Positions 15,880 to 24,584 of a stretch of DNA of 64,000 bases are shown piece by piece (the first letter of the stretch is position 1; each line of letters starts with the position of its first letter). The stretch comes from an uncultured Ruminococcus sp. (GTDB taxonomy: Bacteria > Bacillota > Clostridia > Oscillospirales > Acutalibacteraceae). Made by a program: the position numbers and the translations under genes. Where the stretch lies: contig CACWKB010000001.1 of NCBI GenBank assembly GCA_902761375.1, positions 1 through 64,000 on the forward strand, in the 5' to 3' direction. Under the pieces are notes generated by a model, which ran no database searches, had not been told where the DNA came from, and saw only the letters and a program-made list of their open reading frames with translations.

Positions 15880-16845
15880 ATGAAAAATCTGATCTGTAAC
15901 GGCTGCGGCGGCACGATGCTCATCAACGCGACAGGAATGACTGCGGTCTGCCCGTACTGCGGCTCTCACGCGGTGCTCAATCACGAGGACACCGACTATT
16001 ACAAGAGCTTTTACAGCCAAATGAGCCGTTTCCTCGCCGGCAGCGCCGACGACCGCGAGCGTCAGCTCCGCGCCGACAAGCTCTGGGAGACCGCCGACAG
16101 GGAGGTTTTTTACTGCAGGGACGGCAGCGAGGTAGAGGTGAGGTATCTGTACCGCAGCAGCTTCAGGGACGGCGAGATGCTGGTCGCGCGCAAGAGCGTG
16201 GTATTCAGGCTCAACGATCCTGCCGCCGCCGAGAGGATCAGGCGCACGGTCTCCTTCCTCGACTATCCCTCCGCCGATACCCGTCAGCTCGCGCAGTTCT
16301 TCCCGAACGTCACGGGCGGCTTTGAGCTCGAGGACGGCTCGATGCTCCTCGCAGTCTCAAAGGATCCCGACGAGTATCCGCTGAGTCTGTTCGGTACGCT
16401 CGGCGGCAGGCACGTGGCGTGGATAATCAGCCGCATGGAGAACCTGTGCTGCGTGCTCGAGTACAACAGCCTCGTGCATCCGCTCATCAACGCGGACACG
16501 CTGTTCATCAATCCCTATACTCACCAGGCGAGCCTTTACGGAGGCTGGCAGAGAGCCCAAAAAAACAACACGGTCTCCGCCTATGATTCGCACGTGCTCA
16601 GGATGACCGACAACCTGTACGGCATTCGCAATACCGCCGCAGCGCTGCTCGGCTTTTCAAAGGCTGGCGAGGTCAAAAGGAGCTCCGAGATCCCGGCGGC
16701 GCTTGCGGATTTCATCAACGGCAGACCGCGCGACAACGCCTACGACGACTTCGCACTCTGGGACGAAATGCTGATAAAGGCATACGGCAAGCGCAAATTC
16801 ATCCGGATGGACGTCGACGACGGCAGCATATACGGGAAGGAGTGA
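15880..16845 (+). CDS. Zinc-ribbon protein with kinase-like region lacking catalytic motifs
   Basis: This 321-residue protein begins with a zinc ribbon (C6, C9, C24, C27). Residues about 85-310 resemble the atypical kinases found with VWA proteins in Ter-type stress clusters: H200 followed by PLINADTLFINPYTH fits the catalytic-loop position, and a C-terminal helix pattern (AALADFIN, YDDFALWDEML, AYGKRKF) fits their end. The expected HRD/HG motif reads HPL and the DFG/DW position reads YGG, so it is probably a pseudokinase or binding module. The frame is open from 15013, but the promoter and AAGGGTG support the ATG at 15880. It ends 4 bp before the first VWA gene. Confidence 0.5.
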   Translation: MKNLICNGCGGTMLINATGMTAVCPYCGSHAVLNHEDTDYYKSFYSQMSRFLAGSADDRERQLRADKLWETADREVFYCRDGSEVEVRYLYRSSFRDGEMLVARKSVVFRLNDPAAAERIRRTVSFLDYPSADTRQLAQFFPNVTGGFELEDGSMLLAVSKDPDEYPLSLFGTLGGRHVAWIISRMENLCCVLEYNSLVHPLINADTLFINPYTHQASLYGGWQRAQKNNTVSAYDSHVLRMTDNLYGIRNTAAALLGFSKAGEVKRSSEIPAALADFINGRPRDNAYDDFALWDEMLIKAYGKRKFIRMDVDDGSIYGKE

Positions 16846-16849
16846 GCGG

Positions 16850-17767
16850 ATGGGACGCGGAAGCTATACGGCAGGCGACTGGGCTCGTCTGCGCAGCAGC
16901 AAGGGGCTGTCGCAGTCGAGCACCGCAGAGAGCGTTTTCACGGCGACCGGCGCAAAGCACAGCTTTGTCACGGGCTGTATGGGTACAAGAGAAGCCCGCG
17001 ACTCCGAGGATTCGCCGCGCTCGACGCCCGTGATCATCGGCTTTGACGTCACCGCCTCGATGGGCTATCTCGCCAAGGAGCTCGCGGTCAACGCCATGAA
17101 CAAGACCGTGACCGACCTTTGCCGCGAAAAGCCGATCACCGACCCTCACGTGCTCTGCGCGGCGATAGGCGACTGCCTGTGCGACAAGACTCCGCTTCAG
17201 GTCACGCAGTTCGAGGCTGATATCAGGATAATCACGCAGCTCACCGAGCTCTGTCTCGAGGGCGGCGGAGGCGGCAACGGCGGCGAATCCTACAATCTGC
17301 TGTGGTACTTCGCGGCGAAGCACACCGCAGCGGACTGCTTTGAAAAGCGGCATGAAAAGGGCTTTTTGTTCACGATAGGCGACGACAAATGCCATCCGCA
17401 GCTCACTGCAAAGCAGATAAGCGCGGTGTTCGGCGACAGCGTCTCCTACTCGCTCTCGAACGAGGAGCTTTTGCGCATGGCGCGGCGAAATTACAATGCT
17501 TTCCACATCTGCATCGAGACCGAGGACAGCTCCTTCGGCAGGGTCATGGAGAGCTGGCGGGAGCTTATGCCCGGCTGCGCGACCGTGCTCCACAAGCGCG
17601 ATATCGGCTGTCTGTCCGAGCTGATCACGGCGATGATCTCGGTAGCCTCGGGTAAGACCGCCAACGAAGCGCTGAAAGCCATGGAGCAGGACAAGGCTGA
17701 GAAGCTTGCGCGCTCGATGTCGTACATAAATATAAATGCAAAAAAATCAAATACAATTTCATTTTAA
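16850..17767 (+). CDS. VWA-domain protein, first paralogue
   Basis: This 305-residue cytosolic protein has an N-terminal motif GSYTAGDW and then a VWA-like fold. The MIDAS signature DVTAS is at residues 66-70 (D66, T68, S70), where the usual DxSxS has Thr in the middle. Further family segments are VTQFEADIRI and KGFLFTIGDD. It has no signal peptide. It shares about half of its residues with the next gene and lies in the same operon (4 bp from the previous gene, 12 bp to the next). VWA domains of this kind typically bind partner proteins through a metal ion. The specific role is unknown. Confidence 0.7.
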   Translation: MGRGSYTAGDWARLRSSKGLSQSSTAESVFTATGAKHSFVTGCMGTREARDSEDSPRSTPVIIGFDVTASMGYLAKELAVNAMNKTVTDLCREKPITDPHVLCAAIGDCLCDKTPLQVTQFEADIRIITQLTELCLEGGGGGNGGESYNLLWYFAAKHTAADCFEKRHEKGFLFTIGDDKCHPQLTAKQISAVFGDSVSYSLSNEELLRMARRNYNAFHICIETEDSSFGRVMESWRELMPGCATVLHKRDIGCLSELITAMISVASGKTANEALKAMEQDKAEKLARSMSYININAKKSNTISF

Positions 17768-17779
17768 GGAGAGGATACC

Positions 17780-18724
17780 ATGGGATACGGAAGCTATCGC
17801 GCGAGCGATTGGACTAAGCTAAAGCAGAGCCGAGGCATCAGCAGCAGCTCGGACGCCGCTCAGATCTTCAGCAGCAAGAGCATCCAGGATAAGTACAACC
17901 CCAGATTCATCAACGTGCGCGAGTCCTGCGACAGCGAGGATTCGCCTGAATCGACCCCGATAATCATCGCCTTCGACGTGACCGGCTCGATGGGCTACCT
18001 CGCGGCGGAGATAGCGAAAAATTCGCTGAATAAGACCATCACCGAGATTTACGACAAAAAGCCCGTCACGAATCCTCACGTTATGTGCGCGGCGATCACC
18101 GATCCGCACAGGGACACCGGCCTCCAGGTCACTCAGTTCGAGGCGGACATCCGCGTCATCGAGCAGCTCCTCGATCTCAGGGTCGGCTTCGGCGGCAACC
18201 TCTACAGCTACGATTCGCTGATCTGGTACTTTGCCGCGAAGCATACCAAGATCGACAGCTTTGACAAGCGCGGCAAAAAAGGCTTCCTGTTCTTCATCGG
18301 CGACGAGATCTGCGGCGCGGAAAAGGGCGAGTGGCTGCTCTCGAAAAATCTGAAGGACGTTTTCGACGACGAGGTCGAGAAGGGCTATCCTCTGCGCGAG
18401 ATCGCGGATATGGCTATGGAGAAATACGAGATATTCCACATCGTGACCGGCGGCAACGGCAGAGGTCTCGAGAGCTGGCAGAAATTCCTGCCCGGCAGGG
18501 TCGCCGAGGTCAAGTCGGCGAACATTGAGTATCTGTCAGAGGTCATCACCTCGATCATGCAGCTCACTAACGGGATGCCCGCCGAGAGCGTGATAAGCCA
18601 GTGGTCGGGCAAGACCAAGGACGTCGTCGCCTTTGCGCTTTCGACCATGTCCGACAGCGTGAAATACGTGGATGACAGCAACGACGGCGCGCTGGTCAGG
18701 CTGCTCAAAAAGCTGTTCAAATAA
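17780..18724 (+). CDS. VWA-domain protein, second paralogue
   Basis: This 314-residue paralogue of the previous protein has the same layout: GSYRASDW at the N-terminus, MIDAS motif DVTGS (D66, T68, S70), VTQFEADIRV and KGFLFFIGDE. This copy has the more canonical GS after the Thr. The two copies may form a heteromer. AAGGAGAGG precedes the ATG. Its TAA overlaps the ATG of the PurA-like gene (TAATG), so the two are translationally coupled. That links the VWA pair to a nucleotide-metabolism-type enzyme. Confidence 0.7.
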   Translation: MGYGSYRASDWTKLKQSRGISSSSDAAQIFSSKSIQDKYNPRFINVRESCDSEDSPESTPIIIAFDVTGSMGYLAAEIAKNSLNKTITEIYDKKPVTNPHVMCAAITDPHRDTGLQVTQFEADIRVIEQLLDLRVGFGGNLYSYDSLIWYFAAKHTKIDSFDKRGKKGFLFFIGDEICGAEKGEWLLSKNLKDVFDDEVEKGYPLREIADMAMEKYEIFHIVTGGNGRGLESWQKFLPGRVAEVKSANIEYLSEVITSIMQLTNGMPAESVISQWSGKTKDVVAFALSTMSDSVKYVDDSNDGALVRLLKKLFK

Positions 18725-19923
18725 TGGATATAAGGATCGTCATCGGAAAAAGCTTCGGCGACGAGGGAAAGGGGCTGGCGACGGATCACTTCGCCGGCTC
18801 CGCTTTTGACAGGGGCGAGCCCTGCCTTGTCATCCGCCATAACGGGGGCGCTCAGGCAGGGCATACGGTCGATCTGAGCTCGCGCAGGTTCGTATTCCAC
18901 CAGCTTTCCTCGGGCTCGTTTAGGCACGCCGATACCCTGTGGGCTGATACCTTCTTGCCCGACCTGTACAAGCTTCCCGAGGAGCTTGCGGATTTCAGGG
19001 ACGCGAACGGAGCTTTGGTGCGGCTGCTGGCTTTCGGAAATTGCCGCTGCGTCACGATCGACGACGTGCTGCTCAACATGGCGCTCGAGTCGCGCCGGGG
19101 AGAAAACCGCCACGGAAGCTGCGGGATGGGTATTAATGAGGCGGTGACGCGCTCCGCTCACCCCGAGTTCGCGCTGACGCTCGACGCCGTAAAGGGCATG
19201 AGCTGCGAGACTCTGTACCGTGAGCTGCGGCGCATCCGGCGCGACTATCTTCCGCTTCGGCTGCATGAGCTCGGCATAAAAAAAGCCGTGCCCGGAGAGT
19301 ACGGAGAGCTGATGGCTGATGATAATGTGCTTCAAAACGCGGCGCGCGGTATGCTCGACGGCACGCGGTATGTAGGGCGTGCCGAGCCCGGGGAGCTTCA
19401 AAAATACGGCGCGGTCATTTTCGAGGGGGCTCAGGGTCTGCTGCTCGACGAGTACCGCCTGGAGTTCGCTCCTCACCTCACGACCTCGCGGACGGGGCTT
19501 TACAATCCGCTCAGGCTGATGAAAACGCTGTTCGATGCCGAGAGCGCGGAGGCGGTCTACGTCACGCGCTCCTACGTTACGCGCCACGGCAACGGCAGGC
19601 TGCCGCATGAGGGAGAGGGGGAGTGCGCCGCCCTCAAAATATCTGACCTCACCAACGTGCCGAACGAGTGGCAGGGGAGCCTCAGGCTCGCGCCCCACGG
19701 GAGCGCCGAGGAGTTCCTCGCGCCCGTGCTCGAGGATTCAGAGGGCGCTAAGGTCTCGCGCTCGCTGCTGATCACCCACCTCAACGAAACCGACGGCAGG
19801 ATACTCACCGTCAACGGCGCGCTGAGCCTCGGCGAATTCCGCAGCGAATATCATATCGACAAATACTTCGACAGGCTGTATCTCTCGTACAGCCGATTCT
19901 CGGAGGAAATAGTTCTAAGATAG
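18724..19923 (+). CDS. Divergent adenylosuccinate-synthetase homologue
   Basis: This 399-residue protein is a distant homologue of PurA, which joins IMP and aspartate using GTP. The phosphate loop FGDEGKG keeps D13 and K16, and AGHT keeps H47; both are catalytic in PurA. FEGAQGLLLD near residue 233 and TRSYVTRHGNG near 281 also match. The substrate region differs (GGAQAGHT for the usual GGxNAGHT; HGSCGMGINEA for the IMP-binding TGRGIGP segment), and the protein is about 30 residues shorter than normal. No purB or purine genes are near. It is probably a specialised paralogue acting on another nucleotide or substrate within the VWA operon, though housekeeping PurA cannot be fully excluded. Confidence 0.7.
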   Translation: MDIRIVIGKSFGDEGKGLATDHFAGSAFDRGEPCLVIRHNGGAQAGHTVDLSSRRFVFHQLSSGSFRHADTLWADTFLPDLYKLPEELADFRDANGALVRLLAFGNCRCVTIDDVLLNMALESRRGENRHGSCGMGINEAVTRSAHPEFALTLDAVKGMSCETLYRELRRIRRDYLPLRLHELGIKKAVPGEYGELMADDNVLQNAARGMLDGTRYVGRAEPGELQKYGAVIFEGAQGLLLDEYRLEFAPHLTTSRTGLYNPLRLMKTLFDAESAEAVYVTRSYVTRHGNGRLPHEGEGECAALKISDLTNVPNEWQGSLRLAPHGSAEEFLAPVLEDSEGAKVSRSLLITHLNETDGRILTVNGALSLGEFRSEYHIDKYFDRLYLSYSRFSEEIVLR

Positions 19924-19924
19924 A

Positions 19925-19963
19925 AAAAACGTCGTCATGAGCTGTACTCTTGACGACGTTTTT
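19925..19963. terminator. Bidirectional rho-independent terminator
   Basis: AAAAACGTCGTCA and TGACGACGTTTTT form a 13-bp perfect stem with a 13-base loop and T-runs on both strands. It separates the plus-strand VWA operon from the converging minus-strand cluster. Confidence 0.9.
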
Positions 19964-19971
19964 CTCATTTT

Positions 19972-20406
19972 TTATTTCGTTATCTTAAGCTCGAGCTTAT
20001 CGAGCGAGGCGTCCTTGTCGACGTCGAACAGAACCGAGAAGGTCAGTCCCTCGGTGGTCTTGAGCGATGAGCCCTCCTTGAGAATAGCTCCGTTCGCGTG
20101 GTCGCCTGCAGTGCTTACGGGCGCCTTGCCGTTGAGCGTAATGCCGTTGCCTGTCACATTGAAACTGCTGTCGCCCTCGGAGATCGAGAAGTTGAAGGTG
20201 ACGTATTTCCCCTCGGGCTCATCAACATCGGTGAACGCTCTGCCGGTTCCCTCGGCGATCTCGGTCAGGGTGATCACTCTGCCGCTGAAATCGAAGGTAT
20301 CGCCGACCTTTGCTCCGTTAACCTCGGGCTCGCCGCATGCCGCTAAAGAGAGGCAGACCGCGAGCGCGAGCAATACTGCTAAAGCTGATGCTAATCTTTT
20401 TTTCAT
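19972..20406 (-). CDS. Lipoprotein, DUF4352-like
   Basis: This 144-residue protein has a lipoprotein signal (Cys24 after SLAA). The mature part is a single beta-sandwich-like domain with VGDTFDFSGRVITLTEI and GKYVTFNFSI segments, as in the DUF4352/telomeric-repeat-binding-factor-like surface domain that is common in Firmicutes. Members are exported and of unknown function. It is the last gene of the minus-strand cluster and ends at a bidirectional terminator. Confidence 0.65.
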   Translation of the reverse strand: MKKRLASALAVLLALAVCLSLAACGEPEVNGAKVGDTFDFSGRVITLTEIAEGTGRAFTDVDEPEGKYVTFNFSISEGDSSFNVTGNGITLNGKAPVSTAGDHANGAILKEGSSLKTTEGLTFSVLFDVDKDASLDKLELKITK

Positions 20407-20422
20407 AATAAAACTCCTTCCG

Positions 20423-21433
20423 TTAATCCGGATATATCCTGTCGTTTTTGTTGAACAGCTCGGGGTGATCGACTATCATGTAATGGATGAACTCCTGCTC
20501 GGGCGAGAGCTTGCATGTGATAAAGGAGAACAGGTCGAAAAGCTCGCGCCCGCTCTTGCTGTACGAGAATATCAGCGTCAGCACGATGATTCCGGCGCCG
20601 GTTATCCACATCCACTGTATCTGCAATATCGCGCCGACCACGATCAGGGCGACCAGACCGAGGAAGATCGTTCCGAAGATCAGCCAGAAGATGAGCTGTC
20701 TCTTTTTGTAGCATTCGCGGCACATATAGCCCGAGCCCTTGGCGTAGGTGGTCTCCGTCCAGCGCGTGGTTTTCTTCATCGAAGCCCAGTCGGTGCTCGT
20801 GCTCACATTGCCGATGGCCGCCTTGCGGTAGCGGAATACGCTCATGCGCGCGCCGCATTTGGGGCAGACGGCGGTGCCGTCGATGAACGCGTGCTGCTTC
20901 TTTTTGATCTCAGTCTCTGTCGGAGCATCGGAGGGGTCGTGACATTTGTCGTAACGCGCCTTGTCGAGCGCCTTGCGGCACAGAAGCTGCAGGACCGAGA
21001 TTGCAAGATAGGCGATCGCAAGTGCGAACATGAGGAAGGGCACAACGGTCACGCCGCCGGGAGTCTTGAAGGCGTAGGTGCCGTTTGAGACCGCGACCGC
21101 GAACCAGAATATAGCTATAGGCGCGTAAAGTGCGGTGGAGATCAGCCCGAGGATGCCCGCGGTTTTGGCTCTGCAAAAGCAGGTGATCGCCCAGACAATA
21201 TTAGCACCGCCGCTGAAGATGCCGAACAGCATTGCCACAACACATCCGTTTGTCAAAACAAAGTTGTTAGGATCGAGCATATAACTATGACCGTCTTTTC
21301 CGATAAGCCTTCCCGCCATTATTCCGTCGGTCACGGGCATAAAGTGCGTCGCTATGCCAAGCAGCGCCAAGCCGCCCGCGACGAAGAACAGTATGCTGAT
21401 TTTAAGCGGAAAATATCTTTTTTTGTTTGCCAT
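20423..21433 (-). CDS. Multi-pass membrane protein with zinc ribbon
   Basis: This 336-residue protein has about four membrane helices in the N-terminal 165 residues, then a cytosolic segment with two Cys pairs (VCPKCGARM and YMCRECYKKR) that should bind zinc, then two more membrane helices and a short tail. I do not recognise the family. GAGGTGACGG precedes the start. It sits 16-18 bp from each neighbour in the cluster, so all are probably cotranscribed. Zinc-ribbon membrane proteins recur in this block (also 26563-27462). Confidence 0.6.
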   Translation of the reverse strand: MANKKRYFPLKISILFFVAGGLALLGIATHFMPVTDGIMAGRLIGKDGHSYMLDPNNFVLTNGCVVAMLFGIFSGGANIVWAITCFCRAKTAGILGLISTALYAPIAIFWFAVAVSNGTYAFKTPGGVTVVPFLMFALAIAYLAISVLQLLCRKALDKARYDKCHDPSDAPTETEIKKKQHAFIDGTAVCPKCGARMSVFRYRKAAIGNVSTSTDWASMKKTTRWTETTYAKGSGYMCRECYKKRQLIFWLIFGTIFLGLVALIVVGAILQIQWMWITGAGIIVLTLIFSYSKSGRELFDLFSFITCKLSPEQEFIHYMIVDHPELFNKNDRIYPD

Positions 21434-21451
21434 TTTGAATCCGTCACCTCT

Positions 21452-21673
21452 CTATTTTCCGATGTTAGCCGCTATGATAATCCCGCCGATCAGCGGTATG
21501 CACTGGATAAGGAAGCCGAACGCCACGCCGGGTATCGGGATGAAGCCGATTATTACCGCCGATCTGCTGAAAACCGCCTGCCAGCCCGGGTCGGCGATTA
21601 TCCACCAGACCGTGAGTCCGGCGCCGATGAATATGATGATTATCCTCGCCGCCATTATTCCTGCCCTTGACAT
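21452..21673 (-). CDS. Small two-helix membrane protein
   Basis: This 73-residue protein is almost entirely hydrophobic, with likely helices at residues 8-27 and 35-70 (GVAFGFLIQCIPLIGGIII). GGAGGAGC stands before the ATG, which makes it a credible gene despite its size. It lies 16-18 bp from its neighbours in the same operon. No family or function is recognised; it may be a small partner of the larger membrane proteins around it. Confidence 0.6.
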   Translation of the reverse strand: MSRAGIMAARIIIIFIGAGLTVWWIIADPGWQAVFSRSAVIIGFIPIPGVAFGFLIQCIPLIGGIIIAANIGK

Positions 21674-21689
21674 TGTTCATGCTCCTCCT

Positions 21690-22676
21690 TTATTTCTCGA
21701 GCAGGGCGAGGGCTTTTTTGACGATCTCATCGTCCTTGACCTTCACGCCGCTCGAATTCTCCTTTATCTCCTCGGGCGGTTCGTTGATTATTTCGCCCGT
21801 TTTGAATACGCTGTCGGTCTCGGCATTGACGCAGCTTATTGTCACCGATTCAAAGCTCGCCTTTTTCACGGGAGCATTTGAGCTCTTGTAGCCGTATGCC
21901 TCGGTCTTGAATTCCGAATCCGCGGCGGCGATGATGTCGATGGCTTTGATATCCTCGGCTGTCCACGCCTTCTTGCAGCTCTTGCCGTTGATGCTGCCGT
22001 CCAAAAGCTTTATCCCCTCGTCGGTTTTGCGGACGATTATAAAATCCGCCTTCGACTGCGGCGCGTCGCCGCCGGAGGAAGCGCTGAACGCCTTTTGTGC
22101 GACAGGCGTGATGAGCTCGCTGTTGTTTTTATAGTTGACGCTGCCGATGTAGGCGTTGAACACCAGCGTGCCGACGAACAGCGCGATCACAAGGCATAAC
22201 AGCCCCAAAACGGCTGAGAACGGGCGACGCTTTTTGTCGCTTGACGGTTTATTGACGCCGTTTTCGCTGAGCTTTTCCTCCTTTTGCTGTTTTACCTTGT
22301 CGTTCGCCTCGTCGCTGCCGACAAGCAGAGTGCCTCCCAAAAGCGGCAGAAATGTGACCGAGGCGACGATCAGGACATAATAGAGGATAAAACCGAGCCT
22401 CCAGCCGTCGACCGCCGAGAGCGTCAGGGCGACGCAAAGCATTACCGAAGCGGCAAACGAGCTCAAAAGCACGAGCGCCTGGAAGCCGCTCTTTTTATCC
22501 TTTGGCTTTTCTTCGCCTTTGCCGCCGCTGTCCTCCGTGCCGGCCTGAGCCTGAGGCGACTGCGCGGCTTTTGCTCTGTATTCTTTGTTATCCTTGGCTT
22601 GAAATACTGCGATGAGAGCAAAGGCTAATATTATCAATACTCCCGCGAGAATAAAAACTATGTACATTCCGTTCAT
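21690..22676 (-). CDS. Membrane protein of unknown function
   Basis: This 328-residue protein has an N-terminal membrane helix (residues 4-26), a charged linker, two helices (about 68-90 and 95-120), a Lys/Glu-rich loop, another helix (about 155-175), and an extracellular C-terminal domain of about 150 residues. That last domain includes KADFIIVRKTDEGIKLLDG and alternates beta and helix. No known family is recognised. AAGGATGACC precedes the ATG. The position in the operon suggests an envelope role shared with the adjacent lipoproteins. Confidence 0.6.
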   Translation of the reverse strand: MNGMYIVFILAGVLIILAFALIAVFQAKDNKEYRAKAAQSPQAQAGTEDSGGKGEEKPKDKKSGFQALVLLSSFAASVMLCVALTLSAVDGWRLGFILYYVLIVASVTFLPLLGGTLLVGSDEANDKVKQQKEEKLSENGVNKPSSDKKRRPFSAVLGLLCLVIALFVGTLVFNAYIGSVNYKNNSELITPVAQKAFSASSGGDAPQSKADFIIVRKTDEGIKLLDGSINGKSCKKAWTAEDIKAIDIIAAADSEFKTEAYGYKSSNAPVKKASFESVTISCVNAETDSVFKTGEIINEPPEEIKENSSGVKVKDDEIVKKALALLEK

Positions 22677-22708
22677 TTTAGGTCATCCTTTAAATTTGTA
22701 AAGCTGAG

Positions 22709-24520
22709 TTAATTGTTCTCCAGCGGGTTGTAATCGTAGAAGCTGCCTTCTCCGGTTCCGGTGGTGATCTCGTACATCGAGCCGTCCTGGAAGTTGAATA
22801 TCTCGGAGTACATGGTGCGCTTTTTGGAGCTCACCTTGAGGACGTATCTGCCGCAGGGGAAGTATTTGGTGACGCTGTCGTTGGCGTCGACCGTGACCTT
22901 GAACTCCTCGGTGCTGTTCATCCTCAGCATCGTGAAGGTGTCGGCGTAGCTTCCGGCGTTGAGCACTATTCCGCTGGTGCCGGGGCCGTAGGGCTCGTTG
23001 TCGTACTTTTCCCTTTCCTTGCGTTTCCTTTCCTCTTCCTCCTTGCGCTTCTTCTCCTCTTCCTCCTTGCGCTTGCGCTCGGCTCTTTCCTCGTCGTCTA
23101 TGATCTCGGTTTTGAGCTTGGGGCAGAGCTGGAAGGCATCCTTGAACTCGGCAAGGGACTTGTAATCGACCTTTGTCAGCTTGGGAAGGTCGTTGAACGA
23201 CGCGCTGATCGTGCCGATCGTTCCGCTGAGCTTGACGGTCTCGAGGCTGTCGAGGTCGCAGAAGGAGGATATTATCGGCAAGCCGTCCTTGTAGGTGCCG
23301 TCGATCCAGCCGTCAAAATGATCGTTGGGCTCGCTGTAGGTCAGCGAGACGGTTTTGAGCTTTTCGCATTTCAGGAAGCTGCTCTCGATATAGCCGACAG
23401 AGCCGAGCTCCACGCTCTCGATCAGCGGACATTCGGAGAAGGAGGCGCGCATGAGGTTGGCGCTGTTCACAAATTCAGCCGAATCGAGCGAGTCGCAGCC
23501 GCGGAAGGAGTTGTCGACCGAATAAAGCTCGGTGAGCTCGGGGATGTCGTTGAGCTTCGGGCAGTCGTTGAAGGAGCCCTTGACGTCTTTGACGGGGGAG
23601 AGGAAGCCGACCGACGATAGCGAGGCGCAGTTTTTGAACGAGTCGGTGACTGTTTCGAGGCTTTTCGATTTTTCATTGACGGTTTCGAGCGCCCCGCAGT
23701 TGTTGAAGCTGTCCTCTATGGTGACAGCGGCGGTTATGCTTATATCCGAGAGCTTCGGGCAGTCGGAAAAGCTGCTTACAAGGCTTTCTGCGCTGACCGC
23801 CTCGGCTTGCTCGAGGGCGTCGCATTCGTTGAAGGATTCCGACACAGTGCTGACATTCGGCAGCTTTGCCGATTTGAGCACAGGACACTTGCAGAACGAC
23901 TTGCTCAGCGTTTCGTTTATCGAGGAAAGCTCGGCGGTCTCGAGATTTTCGCAGTTATTGAACGAGTCTGTGACCGTCTGAGCCATGCCCTCCTTGTGCT
24001 TCTTTGAGTCGAGGGTGAGCTTCTGCAAGCCGGAGCCGTTGAAGGAGTCTTCTATGACGTTCAGGTTCGTGAGATCAAAGGCTTCAAGTCCGTTGCAGTC
24101 GTTGAAGCTGTTGTATATCTTTGCTCTGTCACCGCTGCCCTCGACGGCTTTGAGTCTGCTGGTTTTGTTGCCGACGTTTTCAATATATTTGACTGAATCG
24201 GGAAAGGTTATCGAGGTTATCAGGTCGCCTTCAATATCCTTTGAGCCTACAACACAGGTCACGGGCGCGCCGCCGTCTTCCTCGGGGATGATAAGCTCGC
24301 CCTCGCCGCCTGAGACGATTATGCACACCTTATCGCCGCTGCGCACGCTCGATTCGAGATCTATGCAGTGCAGCGTTGAAACGTCAACAGGGAGATCGTC
24401 CTTTTCTCTGAGCTCCTTGACGGTGACAAAGCGCATACCCTTGGAACCTCCGCAGCCCGAAAAGCTCAGACAGCCGATCGCCATCAGCAGAGCAAGGATG
24501 ACAGATGTTGCTTTTTTCAT
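22709..24520 (-). CDS. BspA-type leucine-rich-repeat lipoprotein
   Basis: This 603-residue exported lipoprotein (Cys23) carries about 15 tandem repeats of 20-24 residues, nearly all beginning SFxxCxxL (SFNNCENLE, SFNECDALE, SFSDCPKLS). The regular Cys would form a ladder along the solenoid. This is a variant of the BspA/TpLRR repeat of surface proteins. A highly charged Lys/Glu/Arg helix (about residues 478-515) links it to a C-terminal beta domain of about 85 residues. The frame is open 13 codons further up, but AAAGGAGA before the ATG at 24520 and the signal peptide fix the start. Confidence 0.75.
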   Translation of the reverse strand: MKKATSVILALLMAIGCLSFSGCGGSKGMRFVTVKELREKDDLPVDVSTLHCIDLESSVRSGDKVCIIVSGGEGELIIPEEDGGAPVTCVVGSKDIEGDLITSITFPDSVKYIENVGNKTSRLKAVEGSGDRAKIYNSFNDCNGLEAFDLTNLNVIEDSFNGSGLQKLTLDSKKHKEGMAQTVTDSFNNCENLETAELSSINETLSKSFCKCPVLKSAKLPNVSTVSESFNECDALEQAEAVSAESLVSSFSDCPKLSDISITAAVTIEDSFNNCGALETVNEKSKSLETVTDSFKNCASLSSVGFLSPVKDVKGSFNDCPKLNDIPELTELYSVDNSFRGCDSLDSAEFVNSANLMRASFSECPLIESVELGSVGYIESSFLKCEKLKTVSLTYSEPNDHFDGWIDGTYKDGLPIISSFCDLDSLETVKLSGTIGTISASFNDLPKLTKVDYKSLAEFKDAFQLCPKLKTEIIDDEERAERKRKEEEEKKRKEEEERKRKEREKYDNEPYGPGTSGIVLNAGSYADTFTMLRMNSTEEFKVTVDANDSVTKYFPCGRYVLKVSSKKRTMYSEIFNFQDGSMYEITTGTGEGSFYDYNPLENN

Positions 24521-24584
24521 AAATATTCTCCTTTCACAGATGTTGTGAATTATTTGCATCCGTTTTAAGGCAACACCGCATAAT

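Noticed and set aside
18385..19698. 437-codon minus-strand open frame
   Set aside because: It is antisense to the PurA-like gene and crosses the VWA gene end; both sense genes show clear motifs.
18724..19923. PurZ-type diaminopurine synthetase
   Set aside because: The catalytic Asp of PurA (D13) is kept, whereas PurZ proteins typically replace it; there are no phage or Z-genome genes nearby.
21465..21680. 71-codon minus-strand frame overlapping the small membrane protein
   Set aside because: It is the same DNA in another frame; the 73-residue hydrophobic frame is the better match to the ribosome site.
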